From: Blepharisma stoltei
Lineage: Eukaryota; Ciliophora; Heterotrichea; Heterotrichida; Blepharismidae
Assembly (NCBI GenBank): GCA_914767885.1
Contig: CAJZBQ010000003.1
Location: forward strand, 62,001 to 126,000
Direction: 5' to 3'
Length of the DNA: 64,000 nt
The translations under genes and the position numbers were made by a program. Under the pieces are notes generated by a model. That model was not told where the DNA came from. It ran no database searches and was given only the letters and a program-made list of their open reading frames with translations. Below are positions 9,836 through 20,647 of the stretch, piece after piece (the first letter of the stretch is position 1; every line of letters begins with the position of its first letter).

Positions 9836-10228
9836 TTATCTATTATTGATAACGATACTTCCATAGCTAGCTAATGACTTTTCACTGCTATTTTTAATCA
9901 TAGGTCTCTCCTCAACTCCAAAGAATTTTGCTGCTGATTCTTTAAAATCCGACTGATAAATCAAAGGGTTCGCATTCCCTGTGATAGGAAAGCTTGCAAC
10001 TACTTTCGGGCTGCTTTTTGTATATTTTGGCTGCTGAAAAGCAGGGTGGTCAGCCAAATCTACAGCAATTCTAGCTTTATTTTTAAAAGCTGGAAGATAT
10101 GGGTTTTCAGGCCGCTTTATTATTTGGACTGAAGGGCTGCCGTTTCCGAAGAGAAAAGGGGCTGTGTCTTGTAAAGCACCTGTTATGGGGTTATAAAATA
10201 TTGTCCTAGGTCTTTTTTTAGTATACAT
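9836..10228 (-). CDS. Hypothetical protein (about 130 aa)
   Basis: Start placed at the first ATG (NPMYTKKRP, base 10228); the frame is open about 15 codons further upstream. Ends TAA at 9836. Composition Pro/Asn/Lys-rich, with repeated NP and YxxPITG phrases (NPITGALQD, SFPITGNANPL). Not recognised. It follows the 258-aa gene by 74-95 nt on the same strand; I looked for an IES joining the two and found none in frame. It may be a cytoskeleton-associated short-motif protein, which is only a guess. Confidence 0.5.
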   Translation of the reverse strand: MYTKKRPRTIFYNPITGALQDTAPFLFGNGSPSVQIIKRPENPYLPAFKNKARIAVDLADHPAFQQPKYTKSSPKVVASFPITGNANPLIYQSDFKESAAKFFGVEERPMIKNSSEKSLASYGSIVINNR

Positions 10229-10323
10229 AGGATTTCCATTTGATGTCACTAATTCTCCTATAGTAAATTTATTTTTTTATTAATTTTTAATAATTTTTTA
10301 TCATATTTATTTTAAAAAATAAT

Positions 10324-11100
10324 TTAGTTGAGTGAGTCATAAAATGACATAGCATTTGTAAACCCTTCCCCTTGTCCCTGATTATTTGAATAATTCGTTG
10401 CTGGTGGCATTTCTGGCGGCATCTGGACATTGCTTTTCATATCAATAATCTCTTCTTGCTTTATATGCTGCCTAATCCCTGCCTGCATTTCTAAATGTTC
10501 CCTATACTCTTTCGCCTTCTGATATTTTTCAATTCTTGATTGCAGCTCTTCAGCTCTTCTCCTTTGCAAATCTTCCAGCCTTGAAATTAATTCTTGTTCC
10601 CTTACAACAGTTTCCATTTGCTTTGACTTTTCTTTTTGTGATAATTGATAATCCAGCGACTGGACTTGTTCTTTCTTTTTTTCTTGAAATTGATACTTAT
10701 CATACATGCCTTTGTTGATTCTATTGTATATTTCTAGTGAGTTCTGCTTATTATCAGCTGGTCTTGGAGATTGGTTTATCCGTTGATAAAGCTGCAATTC
10801 TTCATTTTTTTGCCGAAGTTTTTCTTGTAGTTCGTATAATTCTTTAGTGTAATCTTGGGCTTTGGATGAAGGAGGTTGAGAAGGAGATGGGACTATTTCA
10901 GGATTGGCTTGGATTTGTGCAGGAGGAGTTTTTGGTTTGTAGTAGGCTTGAGGTTTTTCATATCGCTCTGGGGAAATGTGAGTGGGATTATAAGTTTCTT
11001 GGTTTTTGTTAATGCCGTAGAGTTTGCGGCCGATTCGAAAATCACCGTTATAGTTGGTTTCTGGGTAAAGCTGAGGCTGAAAAAGCGGCCTTCCTTGCAT
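10324..11100 (-). CDS. Gln/Glu-rich coiled-coil protein (258 aa)
   Basis: ATG 11100 to TAA 10324. Residues 1-85 are Pro/Tyr/Asn-rich; residues about 85-225 are a long coiled coil (KELYELQEKLRQKNEELQLY ... ISRLEDLQRRRAEELQSRIE), then a Pro/Asn/Gly-rich tail. A single uninterrupted ORF without IES. No enzymatic motif; probably structural (ciliary or cortical), by analogy to composition only. Confidence 0.6.
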   Translation of the reverse strand: MQGRPLFQPQLYPETNYNGDFRIGRKLYGINKNQETYNPTHISPERYEKPQAYYKPKTPPAQIQANPEIVPSPSQPPSSKAQDYTKELYELQEKLRQKNEELQLYQRINQSPRPADNKQNSLEIYNRINKGMYDKYQFQEKKKEQVQSLDYQLSQKEKSKQMETVVREQELISRLEDLQRRRAEELQSRIEKYQKAKEYREHLEMQAGIRQHIKQEEIIDMKSNVQMPPEMPPATNYSNNQGQGEGFTNAMSFYDSLN

Positions 11101-11766
11101 TTTGATTTAAATTATAAGAAACTGACAAAATTTACACGTTTTAATTAGAGGGATTTTATAAATATTTATCAATTTTTTCTAGGTAATGAACTATTTTGGT
11201 GCCAATTTTGCAAGAAAAATTTTAAAATAAATAAGCATTAATACAAACACTCCTATTTTTTGAGTTTAGAAAAAGCTTATTGCTAATGCTGGCACAATTG
11301 CACCTAAAACTGAGTGTTTATTCCTGGCATTCTTTCTTTAATGACTTTCAGCTAAGATAATTGATGAATTTAGTTGGCGTTTTAGCTTGAAGTTAATTAT
11401 TATTTTTATAGGAGCCAAATAGAGACCAAAAAATTATTATTAGCTTTGCCATTATATAAAAAATGGCGAAAGATATGAATATGGGCTCCATGTCAAATGA
11501 CCGCGGAAATTTGATAGTGCGACATCTCATAGGGGAAACTTTGTTCGAATCATTTTTGATAGTGAGACATTTGACCGAAAAAAACCGTCAAATTTCGGCC
11601 AAATGGATACACTATTTTAAAAATTTTCGACCAAAAATACTTCGGTGAAATGGACACTATCAGAAAGGCAAAGTCATTTGACCTGCACCCATGAATATGA
11701 TCTTAAAATTAGATCAATAATCTCTATAAATAAAAATCGAAGCATAATATGTTTATCAATAAATCC
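11101..11766. other. Intergenic region with hAT-like MITE
   Basis: Region upstream of the 10324-11100 gene and downstream of the minus-strand gene ending at 11767. Apart from the element at 11483-11690 nothing is recognised; the short ORFs across 11463-11980 are element sequence or antisense to the 11767-13398 gene. Confidence 0.5.
11483..11690. mobile_element. hAT-like MITE, 208 bp, 8-bp TSD
   Basis: Direct repeats ATGAATAT at 11475-11482 and 11691-11698. Ends GGGCTCCATGTCAAATGAC and GTCATTTGACCTGCACCC are inverted copies. A second copy with its own 8-bp duplication lies at 12795-12980. An 8-bp TSD is typical of hAT superfamily transposons; no transposase is encoded. Confidence 0.75.
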
Positions 11767-13398
11767 TTATTCTATATCATCTATATCTTCTTCATCACTT
11801 TCTTCTTTTTCTCGAAAACAAAATTCTTTAAGGTTACTCACAATTCTTTTCCCATCTAATACCACAAAACTAGCTGCTTTAGGCACTTTATCAAATTTAA
11901 TTACAGCTGAACTCTCTTCATACTCTATTTTACTGTATTCTGCATCAAATGCGTCAGGAATTTTATCGCAAGCTACCTGAAGACGATCAAACTCCATTGT
12001 TTTACTCATGCTAATAAAATTAACCTTGTAAGAATTTTCTTCTATCATTTCTACATTACCAATAACTATTGGGTTTATTGTATAAGCATCAGAAATTATT
12101 TTTCCTTCAGTCTGAGCTATAAGATGTTTATAAAATACTTCAGTTTCTGGCATATTGATTTTTATGATTTTTTTGATTTTTGAATGTGGCTCAATAAGAG
12201 AAAATTCACAGATTTTGCTTTGAGTTTCGATGCATCATATTTCAACTTGGCAGTAATAGTTTGAGGTAGTGTTGTTAAGCTTGAGCTCTCAGTCATCATT
12301 ATCTTGCAAAGTTAAACATGAGATTAAATTAAATGGATAATGATTTTCTGGCATTTGAGGATATAGTAGCTCTGCGGTATTTTTAATTTTTTCAATATTG
12401 GTTTTGAGAGTATTAAACTGTGTTTTTATGTTTAAAACTTTTGTGGACAATTTTTTAATATTTTCTTTTCCTTCTTTAGTAGCTTTTTTCCTTTTTATAA
12501 GATGCTTTGAAAGCGCTTTTGCTTTATCGACAATTTGATTAATTTCATTTCTAAAGCTCTCTAAAATTTCGATCAATTCTTGGGAATTTTCTTTTAAAAC
12601 ATTCATCAGCCCATTTTTTATCCCACAAAGCAGCAGTTCTTGAGATCTGTGTGAGTCTTCTTCTTTTGCTTCTAGCTTTACCTTTTTTATGAAAGTGTAC
12701 GTATTCTATTTATAATAAATACTTTATAAAATTTATTATTAAAAAAATAAATAAATTCACTATCATATGAATACAAATTTTTGCTGATTTATATGGCTCC
12801 ATGCCAAATGACAGTGGATTTTTGACAGTGTAAATTTTATAGAAAATACATTTGGTCGAAATTTAACGGTTTTTTTCAGTCAAATGTCTTACTATCAAAA
12901 AGTTTCAACCAATTTTCGACCAAAAGTACATTTGTGGAATGCACAATATCAAAAAGGCACTATCATTGGGCCTGCACCCAATTTATATTCATGCTGAAGT
13001 ATAAGTTCATTTTCAGAAAAATGAGTTTCTACAAATTTCCATTCTATGAAAAGAAAAATGTGCTTATAGTAATAAGTCAATTTCTCGAAGTCTAGCCACG
13101 GTTTTCCTTGTAATTTTGCATAAAAATAATTATTAAGCATCTCTGAGTTATAAAATTTTTGACGAATTTTAGAATTTTCAGGATTTTCAGTCAAGATTTC
13201 ACTATGAAATACAGGCAATTGTGAGACTTCTTGAAAGCGTAAAGCAGATAAAATTATGCTAGGTACTGAAGAACATATGATAATACCATTATTTTGTAAA
13301 TTTTTATTAGGTGAAGTCAGTTTAGTTGCAATTGATGCTGTAATATCAGGGGTAATATTTTTCTTGATCGCTGCAATAAAAATCTTTGAGTTTTCCAT
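11767..13398 (-). CDS. Hypothetical coiled-coil protein (447 aa)
   Basis: Segments 13398-12986 and 12697-11767 (minus) join in frame into 447 residues ending at TAA. Two TGA codons after QDNDD (DDWELKL, EIWCIE) are read as Trp. The N-terminal ~140 residues are globular (LQGKPWLDFEKLTYYYKHIF), then a Lys/Glu coiled coil (residues about 150-245), then a beta-rich C-terminal domain and an acidic tail (EESDEEDIDDIE). Not recognised. It is divergent from gene A with 267 bp between the two starts, probably a shared promoter. The 5' half was copied in the segmental duplication (20061-20372). Confidence 0.6.
12698..12985. mobile_element. IES (288 bp) carrying a hAT-like MITE
   Basis: TA at 12698-12699 and 12986-12987. 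Joining gives HEY-TFIKKVKLEAKEED, connecting two ORFs of the same gene in phase. Inside lies a 186-bp hAT-like MITE (12795-12980) with ATTTATAT duplications at 12787-12794 and 12981-12988, so an older IES of about 94 bp seems to have received the transposon. Confidence 0.65.
12795..12980. mobile_element. hAT-like MITE, second copy (186 bp)
   Basis: Same ends as 11483-11690 (GGCTCCATGCCAAATGAC ... CTGCACCCA) and an 8-bp duplication ATTTATAT on both sides. The right duplication overlaps the TA at the IES end. Confidence 0.75.
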
Positions 13399-13665
13399 TG
13401 TAAATTTTTATACGAGTCTACAAATCTGCAAAGAAAAATGAAGATTGCTGCAAAATTCGCAGTTTTGGTTTTTGTAAATTGAAAATTATTTTATTAAAAT
13501 TATCTCTAATTGGTTTAAATATTTTTGGATTTTAATTGTAAAGATGTAAATATTTTTTGCTTTCTAATATCATTGAGAAAATTCTAATATATTGTTTTTT
13601 ATTAAATAGGCATTATTAAATTATTTAGCTTATAATTATGATAATAAAGTATAATTATAGAACAA

Positions 13666-16600
13666 ATGGAAAGTTTTTTAGGACTTCTAAGTCTCTGGAT
13701 TTTTTTCAGTTTAACTTTTGCAGCAAGTTTGCAAGTCATTAAAGCTCAAAATTTTGGAAGTTCTTCAAGCTATCTGTCTTCAAATTCCATAACTTTTCCA
13801 GCTGACAGTACAGGTTCAAGTTATTACTATTCCAGTATTTCTACTTCATCAGCAATATTACACACAAAAGACAAGGCTCTTTATCAAACTGGCTTATGAG
13901 TGGCTTTAGATTCCCATTATAAATTCAGTGTAAACTTAGCTGATGGAAATTATATTCTTATATTAAGATTTGCCGAAATCCAATACGATTCTGCCACTTC
14001 CAGAGTATTTTCCATGAATTTTTGCGGTCAGTCTCTATTTGAGTATCTCGATATTTATCAGTTAACAGGAGGCAAAAACATCGCTGTCGACTTTTTTTAC
14101 GAGTTCAGCGTATCAAAAAATATAGTAAATTACCAATCCTCTAATTACGATCTCACTAAAAATAAAGGACAGCTTGATTTTGAGATTATTTCAGTAATCG
14201 ATAAAGGCATAATTAATGCTTTACAAATTATCAAAGGAAGCTGCGACGAAACAAGAATTTGTAATAATTGTTATGATCCTTTATGTAATAAGTGCGATTA
14301 TACCACAGGGATTTGTGAAGAATGCATATAGAATTTCCCATAAATAGCCCACAAAATAATTTAAATTGTTTTTAATTAGTAGAAAACTATAGGAAAATCC
14401 TATATATAATGCGGAGCTTAATGATAAAAATTATTGTGCATGTCCAAGTAAAGCAGATGATGGATCAATTGTAGCAATTTTAAGTGCCCCAAAGCAAGCT
14501 TGCAGCGCTTGTGTGGTAAAATTGGATGGGACTGGATCAATTGGGAGTGGAGGCTTGACTTATGCATGGATTGCTGATGGTTTAACAAAATGAACAGATC
14601 CTGTATTTTATTATACTGTCCCAGATGTATCAGTTCAGACTACGACAAATGTGACTTTAAAGGTTACTGACTCATGCGGATTTCAGAATTCTACTTCGTG
14701 GACGATTTCTATTGTGAAAGAGTCTGTTATTGTCGATATAAAGGAGTTATGATTTGTCATATGATTAGGATTATTAAAGTCAGGCGTTAGCCATATTGGT
14801 GGCGCAGTCACCAAAGACCTCCCGTACGGGGAGGTTCATCCGCTTTTCGACTCCAGCCCAGAGGGTCTATCCCTCTTGCGAGTGCCCTTCCGGTACCTTC
14901 TGTCTCCTCCTTGCCTTAAGGCTTCAGTCTTGAGTGGGCGGCTTATGGATTTCTGCGGCCCTGCTACGGGTGATTGGAGTAGCTTGATTCCAGGGATCAA
15001 CTCCTTGGAGTCTATCGGGTGTCGAAGTGCCTTTCTTCGACAGCTACAGGAAAAGGACTGTTCCCCTGTGGCCTGGGCCGAAACCCCCAGTTTCTCGGTA
15101 CAGGAATGCCCATGGGTCCTCGGATCCAAAGGACGCTGTCGAGCACCTCCATTTCCAACCACAGGAAAGCAGTCAAAACCTACCCGGATACACACCTCTA
15201 GAGCCTGCACTAGATTCTCAGCTCGGAGTCCGTCCCAGTTCGCCGTAGCCCATAAGGTCTGGACTACTGCGCCAAGAGTGCAGGTTGACACGTGTCGCCA
15301 TTTTAATGTATATGATTTGTCATATGATACCAGTAAATACTCAAGCTTCTCTGCAGACTCCTTAACTGTAGACAATGGCAATGTCCAGAAATATGAATGA
15401 TCTGTCACACCCCTTGTAAAAGGTTTAAACAATCCTAATCAGAAAGATATTTCTATTCAATTCCCAACCTCTGATGTATATAGTCTTTCTTTAACAGTTT
15501 TTATGGATAATGGCAAATATGGGGCTGACGTTGCCACAATTAGTGTAATGCCAGAGGCTCCAACAATTTTTGTGACAGGTGTTAACTCTACTTATAATAA
15601 TTTTACTACAGTAACATTTAATGCTACTTTTTTATATCAGAATGGAACTTATAACAAAAATTATGCCATTGACTACCAGGCAAGCTATGGATGCCCGAAG
15701 GGAGCAACTTTTCGTAAGGTTGACAATGGGGATTTTGTATTTAAAAGCTATGGTGAAGTCAAAGATTATTATACCTGCTATTTTTATGTAACAGCTGAAA
15801 TTTATTCTGGATTTAATGCCTCAACTTTGTGCTATTTAAATATAACATCTACACCAGTCCCAGAAGTCTACGTCAGTTATTCTAAGTCATACTTCGACTG
15901 ATCCGCACCTATAAGATTTATGGCAAACATTCCAGACCAAACAAATCTTGTGTTTCAGTGAGAACAAACTGACAATAACACCAAAATTGATCCAGCTATT
16001 CTCACTACCCCTACAAACCAGTCTTCTTATACCATTCCAGAACGTTGCCTTGAGCCTCAAAAAGAGTATGAATTCACAATTCATGTAAGAAATACAAAAA
16101 CAAATGCCACAGCAGACGTTTCTACTAGAAGATGGGTTAATAGTCCTCCAAGGTATGGCACGTTTACAGTTACTCCAACTTCAGGGACTGTTTTAGAGAC
16201 TCCTTTTAGTGCAGTTTTCCAAGGATTTGTGGATCCAGAAAAAAACTTGCCTATTTCTTATCAAATTTTTCAAGTCCAAAGCAATGGGAAAACAGTTGCT
16301 ATTACACCAAAAACAAGCAGCAATAATTTCAATATTACAATTGGAGAAAGCAGCGGAAAAGTTCCTTTAATTGGCAGAGTTTATGATAGCTTAGGAACTT
16401 TTACAGAGCTCAGCTTTAATATAACAGTTAATCCTAGTTCTGTTGGTTCAACTGACCAAGCCAAAAGCCTATTAAATAATGGAGCAAATATGGACCAAAC
16501 CTTATACATATCTAGCATTGTCGCAATATCCCAATATACATTCCAAAACCCAACCAGTGGAACAAGCACAGAAAGTGTGGTCAGCACTTTATTGCAAGCG

Positions 16601-18991
16601 CTAAATAATTGATCTGACAGTAAAGAAATGACTGATATTGACGTAAGCACAACTTTTGACGTTATCAGCGTCTTTCTCAATGAAAGTTCTAGCTATGGTG
16701 AAGAATTAATACAAAATATTAGTAAAAGCTTAGATAATGCCTTAAGCAAAGCAGACACTCTGGATGATAACACTTATAAGGTGTTTATTAAACAAGTGGA
16801 TGTTGTTTCTGGAAGATCTAGCCAGATTTTGAGCAATGGGGAGAGCAAAAGTAATAATGCTACTTATGCTGATATATGGACAAAAGTCACGAGCTCATTC
16901 AGTCTGTCATCTGAAAAATACCAAAAAAAGACCAACCCTAATGAACCTATTATACAAATCCCAGGAGACACTTTTAGCGTAACTCTGGAATCTAGGGATT
17001 ATAATACAGTTAAAAATGTGAATTATTGAAACACTAACTTATCTAATTGCACAGTTGCTTTTGAAACAGATGTAGCCCAGGATTCTGGAAATATCGTGTA
17101 TCATATTCCCATTATAACCACAAGCAATTTTGGTAACGTTTCTGCTAGTCTACCAACCAAATTTACCCAAATTCTTCCAAATAGCAACACTTGTGAAATG
17201 GATGGTCTTGACCTAAATTGTATCTCCTCTAGCATAAATCAAACTTTTGCTTATAACATCTCTGAAGAAACATTTTATGTGCAGCCTAATATTAGCAAAA
17301 TCGATAAAGGAGAACTAAAGCCAGCAACTCAGATAGTAAATATCAGCTCAGTAAGTGTTGTTTTTCCAAGCCCTACGTCTGGTTCTGCCTCAGATTTAAA
17401 TTGTTTTATATTAGATAGCGAAACAGAAGTTTTTGGAAGCTCTCATTGCGAAACAATTCCTGATGGGAACACTGTGACATGCAAATGTAACTTTAATGGC
17501 TTAATTGCACCATTTCTATCCCCAGATGTAAGCTCAGTCATGAAATATGTTGTAGACAAGTTTGATCCAGAAATATACAATGAAATGACACTGATTCCAA
17601 TAGCGATTTTTAGCTTATTAACAATTATTTATGTGCTTTTATTTAGAGATATGAGAAAACTTGACAGGCTTACTGGAAAATTCTTAAAAGCTAAAAGTAG
17701 ATTTATTATAAAATCTATTAAAAGATCAATTGAAAGTGTCGTTTGGGACACAAATTTTAATACAATTAAAAAAATTAAAAAAGACTTGGAAAGAATGAAG
17801 ACAGCAATCATTCAAAATTTAGAAAATTTTGACACAAGACCAATTGAGGATAGAGATTTTGTTAATTTTTTATTGACGAAAGATAGGATTATTAAGCATT
17901 CAAAAGAAGCACTATTTAACATTCATATGAATGAAATTAGGCCTATAATTGAAAATCTGGAAGACGAAAATCAGGAGTTTCAAGAATTAATGGCAAAAAT
18001 AAAACCCAGAAAAAAATATTTTGCAAGGCTTGTCTCTATTTTTAAAACCGACCCAAATGAAGCTAGAATTTTTAAACTTATTGAAGAAAATATTAATCAA
18101 GGAACTAAAATAGATAAAAAGATGAAAAAGAGGATCATCGAAGACATAAAAAATGACTCTAGAAATGATAATTATGGGAATGCAGTAGTAGTTATTGACT
18201 TAGAGCTGGATTCAAATGAAGATATTTTTATAAGCATTGACTCACAAAAAAGCTTATTTAATTACGACATAAATTCTTATGGGTTCTTTATAAAATTTTT
18301 GGAAAAAAATATGAAAAATAACTACAAGCCTGAGAAATCGTTTATTTACTATTTTCTCCAAAACAGCTTGGTTTTTGGATTAATTAGCTTTACAGATTTA
18401 AATTTTACGAGGACAGCGAGACTTACTTTATTAATGATAAATATTTTCCTTTGCTGCTGGATTACAATACTATTTTTTGGAGCTCAAACGTATTTTTATA
18501 GTGATGTCTCTATCCTTAACTTTTCTCAAGTTCAACTAGTTTTATATGCATTTACGCTCGTAATTAATCAAGCTGTTCTTATGGCTGGGCAATTTTTGCC
18601 TAGCAATTATCTTTATAAAGAGTATTTAAAGGAAGAAAAAAAATATTCAAATAAATTATCCAAGGCATCTTTTGGTGTGTGCTGGCTTTTTATGATAGGA
18701 ATGTTTGTTTCTTCATGCATTAATGCAGGAAATTTAGACTATGACCAGCAGGTAAGTTTAATTCAAACCATTTTTATTAGCATGCTTACAACAGTTATTT
18801 TTATGGGAGTGATAAAGCCAGCATTAATTGCATTACATGAAACCATTGGAATTCAAATTCTTATTAAGAGATGGCTATTAGCATGCTATGCAGCGTTCAA
18901 GAGAATTTTTTGTTGCAAAAGGAGAGAAAATGCTTTAATACATCCAGTAAATGAAGACTTAATCAGAGATGCTGCAGAAGAACAAATCTAG
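13666..18991 (+). CDS. Gene A: malectin-PKD/REJ-GPS polycystin-like membrane protein
   Basis: Segments 13666-14326, 14403-14747 and 15309-18991 give 1,562 residues. Signal peptide 1-27; malectin-like carbohydrate-binding domain about 28-203 (ILRFAEIQYDSATSRVFSMN); short CxxC linker; PKD-type Ig fold about 250-320 (SCVVKL/LDGTGSIGSGG, FYYTVPD); REJ-like region to about 1,000; GPS-like autoproteolysis motif near 1,050 (GNTVTCKCNFNGLIAPF); first TM near 1,095; intracellular charged region; then five or so TM helices from 1,360, starting with DLNFTRTARLTLLMINIF, which resembles the TM entry of polycystin-1. Many codons for Trp are TGA (e.g. LNNWSDSKEM, matched by FNEWTDKDEM in gene C). Probably a surface receptor. 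A close copy follows (gene B). Confidence 0.85.
14327..14402. other. IES, 76 bp, shared with gene B
   Basis: Retaining TATATA 14403-14408 after GCA gives GAA-TGC-ATA-TAT-AAT-GCG (ECIYNAE) in frame. Left end TATAGAATTTCCCATAAATAG, right end GGAAAATCCTA: the same terminal words as the foldback IES at 8917. The homologous 78-bp IES is at 21309-21386. Confidence 0.85.
14748..15308. mobile_element. SINE-like retroposon IES in gene A
   Basis: Perfect 18-bp TSD TATGATTTGTCATATGAT at 14748-14765 and 15311-15328; body 14766-15310 (545 bp). Gene B lacks it and has the empty site at 21812-21829. Removal between TA 14748-14749 and TA 15309-15310 gives KELYDLSYD, one codon longer than KEYDLSYD of gene B. 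Head contains TAGCCATATTGG (A-box-like) and GGTTCATCCG (B-box-like). Related copy at 42690-43150. Confidence 0.9.
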
Positions 18992-19349
18992 CATTAATAA
19001 TATAATTCTATAATAGCCAATGTGTTTGATAGTCATTGATTTGATTTTAATTAAAAGATTTGCAATATTATTCTCTTATTTTGGTCAGCCTAAGGCAGTT
19101 AGCTTATAAATATTTTATATGAAATAGATTCACAAAGCATTAATTAAAATGTGACTCCTTGTAAAATCTATCATTAATAATTTTTTTAAAATAATCTTGC
19201 AATTTTAGCACACATTATTTATTCAAAAACTCATAAAATTATTTAATTCATTCTAAGCAAAATGGAACAAAACAAAACTTTATAATATTTATCTTATGTA
19301 TAGCCTTGAAGACTAAGTAGAATTCATTCTATAAAATCTTGTAAATTAT
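18992..19349. other. Intergenic region, duplicated at 26231-26815
   Basis: AT-rich spacer between gene A and the gene C fragment. It aligns to the spacer between gene B and gene C, which carries about 200 extra bases. No feature recognised besides presumed 3' and 5' flanks. Confidence 0.5.
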
Positions 19350-20060
19350 ATGAAAATCATTTTGTTTTTTCTCTTTCTTTTACATTTGCTTCAATGCTTA
19401 GCTTTTATGAATCAAGTCAACAAATTTCCAGAGATTTCGCATTGAAGAATTTTCGACCAAGCCAAGCTTCAAAACTTGCCAAATGCAAAAGTGCAGTGAC
19501 CTACCCAAGGCTTCTCCAGCAGAACTCTTGCTTATCATATGACTCATCAGGTAGCTGCATATTATGCTCTGAAGAAATAGCCATTCAAGCCAATATTACA
19601 CGCTCAAAATCTTATAACAGCACAAATACTCAGTGTAATAGTTGCAATAACGAGATAAATTCAAACGTGACCATTTCTTCTTCTTCTTGCAAACAATGCA
19701 ATGAACAAATCAGCGTAAAAGGGACGATTCATAGAAAACAAATACAGCATGCTGCTATAAGGATTATAATAATGACGCCACAATAAATTTTACAATAAAT
19801 CCATCATGCAATCAATGTGAAAACAATTCAACAATAAATGGAATTTGCTGTAATGGACAGTTTTATAATAAACAATATTTAAGAGAATTATAGAAATTAA
19901 ATAGGGTCATAAATTAAATTTTTATTAAAAATAAGACAGCAGATTATTATATAGGAAGCTAACATTATTAAATACAGCTTAATAGAACAAAAATTGTGAA
20001 TCATGCCCAAACGAGTGTCCAAATTGCAATAGTACGACTGGAGAATGTATAAAAAATTCC
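19350..20060 (+). pseudogene. Broken 5' copy of gene C
   Basis: Starts MKIILFFLFLLHLLQCLAF like gene C (26816), then loses frame by single-base deletions near 19454 (TTCGACC against CTCAACCC) and near 19741 (CAAATAC against CAAAATAC). It stops at the duplication junction 20060 after about 200 codons, so it lacks nearly all of the Cys-rich region. It contains the homologue of the presumed IES 27331-27447. Not expected to make a functional product. Confidence 0.8.
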
Positions 20061-20372
20061 TGAAGTCTAGCCATGGTTTCCCTTGTAATTTTGCATAAAA
20101 ATAATTATTAACCATGTCTGAATTATAAAATTTTTGACGAATTTTCACAATTGCCTGTATTTCATAGTGAAATCTTGGCTGAAAATCTGATTATTCTAGA
20201 TTTCTTGAAAGCGTAAAGCAGATAAAATTATGCTGGATATTGAAGAATAGATGATAATACCATTATTTTGTAAATTTTTATTCGGTGAAATCAGTTTAGT
20301 TGCAATTGATGCTGTAATATCAGGGGTAATATTTTTCTTGATCGCTGCAATAAAAATCTTTGAGTTTTTCAT
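20061..20372 (-). pseudogene. Truncated copy of the 11767-13398 gene
   Basis: Minus-strand copy beginning at ATG 20372 (MKNSKIFIAAIK against MENSKIFIAAIK). It is interrupted by stops and a deletion near 20150 and is cut at the duplication junction. It lies head-to-head with gene B, as its parent does with gene A. Confidence 0.75.
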
Positions 20373-20647
20373 AGCTAAATTTTTATACGAGTCTACAAAT
20401 CCACAAAGAAAAATGAAGATTGCTGCAAAATTCGCAATTTTAGTTTTGTAAATTGTAAATTATTTTATTAAAATTATGTAGAATTGATTTAAATATTTTT
20501 GGACTCTTAATTGCAAAAATTTAATATTTTTGCTTCTAAAATCATTGAGAAAAATTCAAATACTGTTTTTTATTAAATAATCATTATAGGTATTTTATTA
20601 AATTATTTGGCTTAGAATTATGATAATACAGTATAATTATAGAACAA

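Larger units (their letters stand above)
13087..20060. repeat. Segmental duplication, unit 1
   Basis: Unit 1 (13087-20060) and unit 2 (20062-27526) align throughout: part of the 11767-13398 gene, the divergent promoter, a full REJ/polycystin-like gene, and the 5' end of the Cys-rich gene. The junction is at 20060/20061, where Cys-rich coding sequence (AAAAAATTCC) runs directly into the interior of the minus-strand gene (GAAGTCTAGCC). Differences are point changes and differing IES insertions. Confidence 0.85.

Noticed and set aside
9836-11100. Fusion of the two minus-strand genes 9836-10228 and 10324-11100 through a ~74-bp IES
   Set aside because: The gap has a tempting length, but no TA pair gives an in-frame joint without a stop.
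11463-11980. Small + strand ORFs at 11463-11648 and 11645-11980
   Set aside because: The first is hAT-like MITE sequence; the second is antisense to the 447-aa gene.
14836-15432. Long overlapping ORFs on both strands (about 170-200 codons) at 14836-15432
   Set aside because: They lie within the GC-rich SINE-like insert, have no family features and exist because GC-rich DNA lacks stops; the paralogue has an empty site here.
13666-18991. Reading the frequent in-frame TGAs as pseudogene stops
   Set aside because: TGAs fall on conserved Trp positions in many unrelated families and frames continue unchanged after them.
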